Below, piece by piece: positions 1 through 5,486 of a stretch of 8,160 nt of DNA. Source of the stretch: CBFHWY01 sp965659675. Its GTDB lineage: Bacteria > Bacteroidota > Bacteroidia > Flavobacteriales_G > Salibacteraceae. A model generated the notes under the pieces. It was not told where the DNA came from, ran no database searches, and saw nothing but the letters and a program-made list of their open reading frames with translations. The stretch is from assembly GCA_965659675.1 (NCBI GenBank), contig CBFHWY010000102.1, forward strand, positions 1 to 8,160. Reading direction: 5' to 3'. The position numbers and the translations under genes are program-made. The number at the start of each line of letters is the position of its first letter. The stretch's first letter is position 1.

Positions 1-1
1 C

Positions 2-129
2 ATAATGTATACTTTTTTCGTTCAACCTTATGACACACTTTTCTGAACAGTCTCCTTTCTTTTTCATTGTTATAATAATGCATACTATTTTCGTTCAACC
101 TTATGACACACTTTTCTGAACAGTCTCCT
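2..129. repeat. 55-bp direct duplication (2-56 and 75-129)
   Basis: Bases 2-56 recur at 75-129 with a constant offset of 73 bases and only two mismatches (positions 8/81 and 14/87). The 18 bases between the copies are AT-rich. The shared core begins with ataatg and includes ttcaaccttatgacacac. No long inverted repeat, transposase or target-site signature is visible, so this looks like a local duplication of non-coding DNA and not an insertion sequence. Each copy contains a short GTTCA/TGAAC inverted pair (20-24 with 44-48 in copy 1), too weak and too widely spaced to call a hairpin. Function unknown. Confidence 0.9.
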
Positions 130-136
130 CCGATTT

Positions 137-213
137 CTGACCTCTGACCTCTGACCTCTGACCTCTGACCTCTGACCTCTGACCTCCTACCTCTAATCCC
201 TAACCCCTAATTA
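137..213. repeat. Tandem heptamer array, CTGACCT x7 plus decayed copies
   Basis: Seven exact head-to-tail copies of CTGACCT occupy 137-185. The 7-base register then continues in degenerate form (cctacct, ctaatcc, ctaaccc, ctaatta) to about 213. The array is strongly strand-biased, with pyrimidines on the + strand. It lies right after the second copy of the 55-bp duplication and about 80 bases upstream of the putative trxA promoter. Such short tandem arrays change length by replication slippage; whether it affects the neighbouring gene is unknown. It has no open frame of useful length. Confidence 0.93.
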
Positions 214-292
214 CCCAACTCCCCAAATGTCACCCCCTAAACAATTAGAACTATTTAACTGTATATACATGTAATTGGAAAAGTTGATTGTA
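214..292. other. AT-rich intergenic spacer, no gene seen
   Basis: Together with the two repeats, this completes a gene-free stretch from 1 to 336. The part from 214 to about 240 is C-rich on the + strand and the rest is AT-rich. I see no open frame with plausible start and length on either strand and no tRNA- or riboswitch-like fold. The minus-strand open frames that reach into this area are antisense to the thioredoxin gene. Confidence 0.6.
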
Positions 293-300
293 TACATTTG
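275..300 (+). promoter_or_regulatory. Putative Bacteroidota-type promoter of trxA
   Basis: TACATTTG at 293-300 is an exact match to the TAnnTTTG minus-7 box used by the main sigma factor of Bacteroidota. A TTG at 275-277 could serve as the minus-33 element, but the 15-base gap is shorter than the usual 17-23. Transcription would start near 307, leaving a leader of about 30 bases ahead of the ATG at 337. The purine-rich AGAAAAG at 324-330 is the only ribosome-binding candidate. Confidence 0.4.
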
Positions 301-336
301 TCCAATATTTGAAACAAGAACTCAGAAAAGAATAAA

Positions 337-654
337 ATGGCAGTAGAATTTACAGACGCAAATTTCGAAGAGCAAGCACTTAAGTCGGACAAGCCCGTGA
401 TCGTTGATTTTTGGGCAGAGTGGTGTGGTCCATGCAGAATGGTTACCCCAATCATTGAGGAGATTTCTGGAGAATACGAAGGAAAAGCAGTAGTTGGAAA
501 ACTCAATGTAGATGAGAATCCAAACGTTGCACAGCAGTTTATGATCAGAAATATTCCAACGGTACTTTTCATTAAGAATGGAGAGGTTGTAGACAAGCAA
601 GTTGGAGCAACTTCTAAAGCTGCCTATGCTCAAAAGCTAGAGGCTCAGCTTTAA
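337..654 (+). CDS. trxA: Thioredoxin
   Basis: This is a 105-residue protein of normal thioredoxin length, a cytosolic dithiol reductant that keeps protein disulfides reduced and is itself recharged by thioredoxin reductase. The single thioredoxin fold carries the active site WCGPC with redox cysteines C30 and C33, the buried acidic residue D24 in VDFW, P38 in the kinked helix, and the cis-proline P74 in the NIPTV segment. There is no signal peptide, which argues against a periplasmic thioredoxin-like protein. The ATG at 337 is preferred because it gives the canonical N-terminus; a weak purine-rich stretch precedes it. It appears to be a single-gene transcript with its own promoter and terminator, separate from the downstream operon. 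The symbol rests on the family; a paralogue elsewhere in the genome could be the main housekeeping thioredoxin. Confidence 0.96.
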   Translation: MAVEFTDANFEEQALKSDKPVIVDFWAEWCGPCRMVTPIIEEISGEYEGKAVVGKLNVDENPNVAQQFMIRNIPTVLFIKNGEVVDKQVGATSKAAYAQKLEAQL

Positions 655-674
655 GCAAATCATCAAGATATCTG

Positions 675-706
675 ACCCTGTCCCAGTTACTGAGACGGGG
701 TTTTTT
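675..706 (+). terminator. Intrinsic terminator after trxA
   Basis: The arm 675-686 (ACCCTGTCCCAG) pairs with 690-701 (CTGAGACGGGGT) around a TTA loop at 687-689. The 12-position stem has one G-T pair and one C/A mismatch. Six T residues follow at 701-706. It lies 20 bases after the trxA stop codon and 30 bases before the next gene, so it separates the thioredoxin transcript from the operon at 737, at least partly. Confidence 0.9.
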
Positions 707-736
707 GTGTCTATATCCTTCGTACATTAGAAGCCT

Positions 737-1657
737 GTGTCCAAATTACAAGAAGATAAAATACGCCAATTTGATGCCCTTGAGTTCCATGCGAATCAAG
801 TGGTAGAAGGTTTTCTTACCGGACTTCACAAAAGCCCTTTTCACGGCTTTTCGGTAGAATTTGCCGAACACCGTCAATACAATAGGGGAGACTCTACTCG
901 TCACATCGATTGGAAATTATACGGTCGAACAGAGAAGCTATTCATAAAGAAATATGAGGAGGAAACAAACCTGCGATGCCAGATCCTGATTGACCATTCG
1001 GCGAGTATGTATTTTCCTGAGGTCAAGAAAGATACTGAGCACAACAAGATCAGTTTTTCGGTGCATGCAGCCGCGGCACTGGCTAGTCTTTTAAGAAAAC
1101 AAAGAGATGCTGTAGGTCTGGGTGTGTTTTCTGATAATATTGAGACTTACATACCTCCACGCGGTTCTCAGGTGCATATGAAGGAAGTCTTTTTTCAACT
1201 CGATCATTTATTGAAGGAAGCTTCTTCCACGGCCACTGATACGGTGAATACACTACACCTTATTGCCGAGCGAGTGCACAAGAGAAGCCTGATCGTGCTT
1301 TTTACCGATATGTTCGATTCGGCCGGTCATAAGGAGGAAGAGATCTTTAGGGCCTTACAGCATTTGAAGTACAACAAACATGAGATCATCCTGTTTCATG
1401 TATTAGACCACGAACATGAAGTAGCGTTCGATTATGATAATCGTCCGCATACCTTCATCGACATGGAAAGTGGGGAGAAAGTCAGGTTGAACCCTACGCA
1501 GGTGAAAAAAGAATATCAGGAGCAGGTAAGAAACTTCATGAAAAAGCTGAAACTCAAATGTGCACAGTTTAAGATCGACCTTGTTGAGGCAGATATCCGC
1601 AAGGGTTTTGATCAGGTGCTCCTCAACTATCTGATCAAAAGATCAAAAATGCACTGA
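737..1657 (+). CDS. DUF58 / VWA-like MoxR-associated protein
   Basis: This 306-residue protein belongs to the DUF58 family, usually encoded beside MoxR AAA+ ATPases. The family signature spans about residues 45-76: HRQYNRGD, then RHIDWKLYGR, then a KKYEEE-type end. It is followed by a von Willebrand A-like fold with a MIDAS metal site, D86-H-S88-A-S90, in a hydrophobic strand (ILIDHSAS), and a second acidic site at D191 (LFTDMFD). No signal peptide or membrane helix is visible, so it should be cytosolic. Translation begins at GTG 737: an in-frame TAG at 728-730 rules out an earlier start, no ATG occurs before the conserved region, and AGAAG at 729-733 could be the ribosome-binding site. Its stop shares one base with the next gene's start (TGATG), implying translational coupling. 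Family knowledge suggests it works as an adaptor with the ATPase two genes downstream; its client is unknown. Confidence 0.92.
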   Translation: MSKLQEDKIRQFDALEFHANQVVEGFLTGLHKSPFHGFSVEFAEHRQYNRGDSTRHIDWKLYGRTEKLFIKKYEEETNLRCQILIDHSASMYFPEVKKDTEHNKISFSVHAAAALASLLRKQRDAVGLGVFSDNIETYIPPRGSQVHMKEVFFQLDHLLKEASSTATDTVNTLHLIAERVHKRSLIVLFTDMFDSAGHKEEEIFRALQHLKYNKHEIILFHVLDHEHEVAFDYDNRPHTFIDMESGEKVRLNPTQVKKEYQEQVRNFMKKLKLKCAQFKIDLVEADIRKGFDQVLLNYLIKRSKMH

Positions 1658-2766
1658 TGCTCGGACACCGGTTCTCAAAATATATTGCAGATCAAGATAA
1701 CAAGTCTCCTTTCGAGAAGCTATTCGACCTTTTCATGGAGCTGTTGACCTATACCTCTGGAGATGTTGATGAGGCAATAGATTGGCTTAAACAGTTGGAC
1801 GAAGAGCACGGTTTGACTGACGAGGACTATAGCATGGATGATTTCATTGAAGACCTCAAAAAGAAAGGGATCATTGAAGGTGATCCTGGTAAAGGAAAGG
1901 GTAGAGGAAAAGCCAAAATGACCTCAAAAGCCGAACAGATCATCCGTAAGCGGTCTTTAGATCAGGTTTTTGGAAAACTAAAGAAGGGTGGAAGAGGAGA
2001 TCATAAATCAAAGTTCTCGGGAAAAGGAGATGAGTCCACAGCAGAGCGGAAAAACTTCGAGTTTGGCGACCCGCTTGAGCATATTGCTATGACCGACAGC
2101 ATTCGAAATGCCCAGGTCAACAATGGTATTGACGATTTCCAACTCACAGAGCAAGATCTTGAGGTAGAGGAATATGAATACAAAACAAGCACCTCCACCG
2201 TTTTGATGATCGATATCTCTCACTCGATGATCCTGTATGGCGAAGACCGCATTACACCGGCCAAAAAAGTAGCCATGGCGCTATCAGAATTGATCCGCCG
2301 CAAATACCCAAAAGACAGCCTTGATGTGATCGTTTTTGGAAATGATGCATGGCCTATCAAAATAAAGGAATTGCCTTATTTAACTGTGGGTCCGTACCAC
2401 ACCAATACGGTTGCCGGTCTTGAGTTGGCCATGGATATCCTCCGCAGGAAAAAGACTCCGAACAAGCAGATCTTTATGATCACTGATGGAAAGCCATCCT
2501 GTTTGAAACAGGGAAATGAGTATTACAAGAATAGCTTTGGCCTGGATCCGATGATCGTGAACAAGTGTCTGAATCTTGCCCAACAATGCCGTAAGGCCAG
2601 GGTGCCGGTGACCACCTTTATGATCGCTCAAGACCCATATCTGCAAAAATTTGTAGAGGATTTTACGGAGGCTAATCAGGGAAAGGCATTTTATACCAGC
2701 CTGCAAGGACTAGGTAACTTTGTGTTTGAAGATTACGAAACGAACAGAAGACGAAATTTGAGATGA
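1657..2766 (+). CDS. VWA domain protein, partner of AAA+ ATPase
   Basis: This 369-residue protein has two parts. Residues 1-175 are mostly acidic and helical, apart from a Lys/Gly-rich, probably flexible linker at about 72-130. Residues 180-360 form a von Willebrand A domain with a complete-looking MIDAS: D186-I-S188-H-S190 in LMIDISHS, T251 in HTNTV, and D277 in MITDGKP. The arrangement resembles the D subunit of magnesium-chelatase-like pairs and CoxE-type proteins, where the metal site contacts an AAA+ hexamer. There is no signal peptide or transmembrane segment. It overlaps the upstream stop by one base and the downstream start by four (ATGA), so all three proteins are likely made in a set ratio. 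The basic linker could bind nucleic acid or an acidic partner, but that is inference. The substrate is not predictable from sequence. Confidence 0.92.
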   Translation: MLGHRFSKYIADQDNKSPFEKLFDLFMELLTYTSGDVDEAIDWLKQLDEEHGLTDEDYSMDDFIEDLKKKGIIEGDPGKGKGRGKAKMTSKAEQIIRKRSLDQVFGKLKKGGRGDHKSKFSGKGDESTAERKNFEFGDPLEHIAMTDSIRNAQVNNGIDDFQLTEQDLEVEEYEYKTSTSTVLMIDISHSMILYGEDRITPAKKVAMALSELIRRKYPKDSLDVIVFGNDAWPIKIKELPYLTVGPYHTNTVAGLELAMDILRRKKTPNKQIFMITDGKPSCLKQGNEYYKNSFGLDPMIVNKCLNLAQQCRKARVPVTTFMIAQDPYLQKFVEDFTEANQGKAFYTSLQGLGNFVFEDYETNRRRNLR

Positions 2767-4244
2767 AAGATTTATTGAAGATCAAAACACTGGGTGAACT
2801 TGAAAAGTCGGGCTATAGCTCGCGTTCTGTTAAAGAAGAACTTAGAGCAAACCTTATTGAGAAAATGCAAAAAGGGGAGGAGGTTTTCCCAAATATTCTT
2901 GGTTATGAGAATACGGTGATCCCTGCCGTACAGAATGCCATCCTTGCCCGACATAACATCAACCTATTGGGCTTGAGAGGACAGGCTAAAACCAGCATTG
3001 CCAGAGATATGATCCATCTGCTTGATGAGTATATACCGGTGATCGAAGGTTCAGAGTTAAATGATGATCCATTGGACCCGATCTCCAGATACGGCATAGA
3101 CAAGGTGGCAGAAATGGGGGCCAAGACACCCATTAGCTGGCTGCATCGTTCAGAACGATACACTGAAAAGCTTGCTACCCCAGACGTAACGGTAGCCGAT
3201 CTAATTGGTGATCTAGATCCTATCAAAGCCGCCAACCTGAAGCTGAGTTACTCTGATGAAAGAGTGATCCATTTTGGATTAGTGCCTAAAGCCCATCGCG
3301 GTTTATTTGTGATCAATGAACTTCCCGATCTTCAAGCCAGAATTCAGGTGGCACTCTTTAATATTCTCCAGGAAGGAGATATTCAAATAAGAGGTTTCAA
3401 ACTGAGGCTTCCGCTCGATATTCAATTTGTTTTTACGGCAAATCCGGAAGATTACACGAATCGAGGATCTATCATCACCCCACTGAAAGACAGAATTCAG
3501 AGCCAGATCATCACGCATTACCCGAAATCGCTGGAAGTATCCAAGCAGATCACACGTCAGGAGGCAAAACTTGCTGAAGGTCAAAGTAAAATGGTTGAGG
3601 TTCCAGAATTCATTCATGATCTGATAGAGCAGATCGCCATTGAAGCCCGCCAAAGTGAGTATATCGATCAGAAGTCGGGAGTTTCGGCAAGACTCACCAT
3701 TTCTGCCTTTGAGAGTCTGGTAAGCGCAGCGGAGCGCAGAGCCATCATCAATGGCGAGAAAAAGACCATTGCCCGGATATCTGATCTGTATGCGGTCATT
3801 CCTGCCATTACTGGAAAGGTAGAATTGGTATACGAAGGAGAGCAAGAAGGTGCACAAAGCGTGGCCAGTATGCTACTTGGAAAAGCCATTCGCAAGCAGT
3901 TCCCAACCTATTTTCCCGATCCGGAGATGCTTAAGCGCAAAAAGGAGGAGAGCAACCCCTACGCAGAAGTGATCCAATGGTTCTCAAGGGGAGAGGTCGA
4001 TCTTTTGGTCTCAGATTCTGATAAGATCTACCGAAAGAAGCTCGATGAGGTCGAAGGAATTGAGTCAATGATCAAGAAGTATCACCCAAGAGCAGATAAG
4101 GAACAGCAGTATATCCTTAAGGAATTGATCCTTCACGGATTGGGGGAATACAGCCTGATCGGCAAGAACTCCATGGAGGAAGGTCTGAGCTTTACTGACA
4201 TTCTGGGTGAGTTGTTTTCCGCGGGGTCTGAGGATTTTGATTGA
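2763..4244 (+). CDS. MoxR/BchI-type AAA+ ATPase
   Basis: This 493-residue protein is an AAA+ ATPase related to MoxR and magnesium-chelatase I subunits, which form hexamers that remodel or load metal into partner proteins. Walker A is G70-LRGQAK-T77, with Ala where classical P-loops have Gly, as is usual in MoxR proteins. The Walker B strand is LFVIN185-E186, with Asn replacing the usual Asp. Sensor 1 is N227 in TANPEDYTNRG, the arginine-finger candidate is R244 in PLKDR, and sensor 2 is R310 in SGVSARLT. Residues 395-493 add a charged, probably helical tail beyond the AAA+ core. It is the last gene of the operon, overlapping the VWA gene by ATGA, which fits the DUF58 and VWA proteins as its partners. 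It is often labelled magnesium chelatase or sigma-54-interacting protein by automatic tools. No chlorophyll or cobalamin gene and no sigma-54 GAFTGA loop is present, so neither label is warranted. Confidence 0.93.
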   Translation: MKDLLKIKTLGELEKSGYSSRSVKEELRANLIEKMQKGEEVFPNILGYENTVIPAVQNAILARHNINLLGLRGQAKTSIARDMIHLLDEYIPVIEGSELNDDPLDPISRYGIDKVAEMGAKTPISWLHRSERYTEKLATPDVTVADLIGDLDPIKAANLKLSYSDERVIHFGLVPKAHRGLFVINELPDLQARIQVALFNILQEGDIQIRGFKLRLPLDIQFVFTANPEDYTNRGSIITPLKDRIQSQIITHYPKSLEVSKQITRQEAKLAEGQSKMVEVPEFIHDLIEQIAIEARQSEYIDQKSGVSARLTISAFESLVSAAERRAIINGEKKTIARISDLYAVIPAITGKVELVYEGEQEGAQSVASMLLGKAIRKQFPTYFPDPEMLKRKKEESNPYAEVIQWFSRGEVDLLVSDSDKIYRKKLDEVEGIESMIKKYHPRADKEQQYILKELILHGLGEYSLIGKNSMEEGLSFTDILGELFSAGSEDFD

Positions 4245-4263
4245 GCCTGAACTACGCTTCACC

Positions 4264-5343
4264 CTAATTGGCTCCTATATATGAGTAGAGCAGTAGTTGC
4301 CCCTTGTCTTCTGTGATGATTCGCAATAGACTCTGATTCATTGGTTCGGTTAGTTGACTGTTTGGACGCAGGGCGATACCCATATTGTTTTTAAGTAGGG
4401 CCTGATTTGAGACACTGATCTTTTCATGGTATCGATGGTTAGCATGATATTTGAGTATTGGAATGTTTGAGACTACAGCTCCAATCTCGCCTCTATCAAG
4501 GTCTATCAGAGCAGATTCTATATCGGCATAGGCTGTAAATTCAATGTGTTCCCTCATAAGAAACTCTTCACCTGAGGACTTTTGGACTGCTCCCACCTTC
4601 ATTCTGCGAATTGCATTGACATCTCCAACTTTCGTTTCCTGCTTGATGGTGGTGAAGATTGAACTTGCGTTCGCTGTAAATATTGATACTAATACGATAC
4701 TGGTGAACATCCAGATAATAGCGATGCTTCTTCCTACAGCAGTTTTTGGAACCTTATCGCCATAACCTACGGTAGCCATAGTTACAGCAGCCCACCATAA
4801 CCCGTCTCCAAGCCCACCAAATTTGCTGTGGAACATTTCTGTGTTCTTGCGTTTTTCGAAATACCAAACCAGCGTTCCTGAGATAACCAAAACCACCGCT
4901 AAACTGAGGATGAGCTTCGTCAAACTAGAAAGAATGGGTGGTAAATAGGTCCAAATTGAATCGGAGAACCTTCCTGCGGCTACTGCTACGCCTGTTCCCG
5001 ATGGGTTTACTGGTTGAGTGAAATCAACCAATCTTTCTCGCTTTGGGGTGATTGAAATGGCTCCGAGGCCTACATCATATACTCCTGAGTTAAGGCCTTC
5101 CAGGGTGCCTTCCATATCGGCAAGATCAAAGTTATATTTGAGATCCAGCTCCTGAGCAACGTTTCGCCATAGTTCAACCATAAGCCCACCATAGGTGCCA
5201 TCTTCATTGTAAATTCCAAAAGGTGGACTATGATAAACGGCGACTTTTAGTGTATCGTCGAGTTTCAAGGCTGCTCCACTTAAAAGGCTCGCATTTCCGA
5301 AAACAAGAGCTAAAACAATTAATCCACGCAAATAGGCTTTCAT
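4264..5343 (-). CDS. Glutamate-receptor-like ligand-gated potassium channel
   Basis: This 359-residue protein has the layout of prokaryotic ionotropic glutamate receptors such as cyanobacterial GluR0. A signal peptide (about 1-24) is followed by periplasmic binding half S1 (31-125), transmembrane helix 1 (about 139-162), a pore helix, the potassium-type filter TVGYGD (191-196), transmembrane helix 2 (about 204-230), and binding half S2 (about 235-345). The S1 segment SITPKRERLVDFTQP aligns with the receptor region that binds the ligand carboxylate, probably via R102. The second membrane helix ends in FTANASSIF, resembling the eukaryotic SYTANLAAF gate. The usual S2 amine-binding Asp appears to be N293 (AVVSN). 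It likely sits in the inner membrane and passes potassium when a small periplasmic solute binds. The ATG at 5341-5343 gives a good signal peptide, with AAGGCAG about 10 bases upstream. It is convergent with the AAA+ operon. The ligand is unknown. Confidence 0.9.
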   Translation of the reverse strand: MKAYLRGLIVLALVFGNASLLSGAALKLDDTLKVAVYHSPPFGIYNEDGTYGGLMVELWRNVAQELDLKYNFDLADMEGTLEGLNSGVYDVGLGAISITPKRERLVDFTQPVNPSGTGVAVAAGRFSDSIWTYLPPILSSLTKLILSLAVVLVISGTLVWYFEKRKNTEMFHSKFGGLGDGLWWAAVTMATVGYGDKVPKTAVGRSIAIIWMFTSIVLVSIFTANASSIFTTIKQETKVGDVNAIRRMKVGAVQKSSGEEFLMREHIEFTAYADIESALIDLDRGEIGAVVSNIPILKYHANHRYHEKISVSNQALLKNNMGIALRPNSQLTEPMNQSLLRIITEDKGQLLLYSYIGAN

Positions 5344-5433
5344 ACAAGCTGCCTTATAAACTTGCGAAGTTCAGTTTTACAGCTTTCCTACATGAAAAGA
5401 GAAGGTTAAGAAGATGTGAAGGGAAATGAGGGC

Positions 5434-5458
5434 AAAAAAAACCCCGATCACTCGGGGT
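5434..5458 (-). terminator. Strong intrinsic terminator of the T9SS cargo gene
   Basis: A perfect 7-bp stem, ACCCCGA (5441-5447) with TCGGGGT (5452-5458), closes a TCAC loop. On the minus strand it is followed by seven or more T residues (the A run 5434-5440 on the + strand). It lies about 30 bases beyond the stop codon of the minus-strand gene ending at 5487. It also separates that gene from the channel gene, which must therefore have its own promoter between about 5344 and 5433; I could not identify one there. Confidence 0.92.
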
Positions 5459-5486
5459 CTTTTAATTCTTATAAAATGTGTCAGGC

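Noticed and set aside
196..213. Telomere-like CCCTAACCCCTAA stretch
   Set aside because: It is a short degenerate continuation of the 7-base array in the same register, within bacterial coding context; no telomeric structure is implied.
255..633. Two minus-strand open frames over the thioredoxin gene
   Set aside because: They are antisense to a well-supported thioredoxin and show no recognisable domain or start signal.
704..730. TTTG...TACATTAG as a promoter for the DUF58 gene
   Set aside because: The gap is only 15 bases, the box has a mismatch, and it would overlap the trxA terminator and start transcription on the GTG codon. Too weak to list, though the operon must be transcribed from here or by read-through.
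3303..3857. 184-codon minus-strand open frame inside the AAA+ gene
   Set aside because: It lies wholly opposite conserved AAA+ motifs, and its translation shows no coherent domain or start context.
2763..4244. Naming the ATPase a magnesium chelatase or sigma-54 regulator
   Set aside because: No tetrapyrrole genes nearby, no GAFTGA loop and no DNA-binding domain; the shared AAA+ core alone explains such labels.
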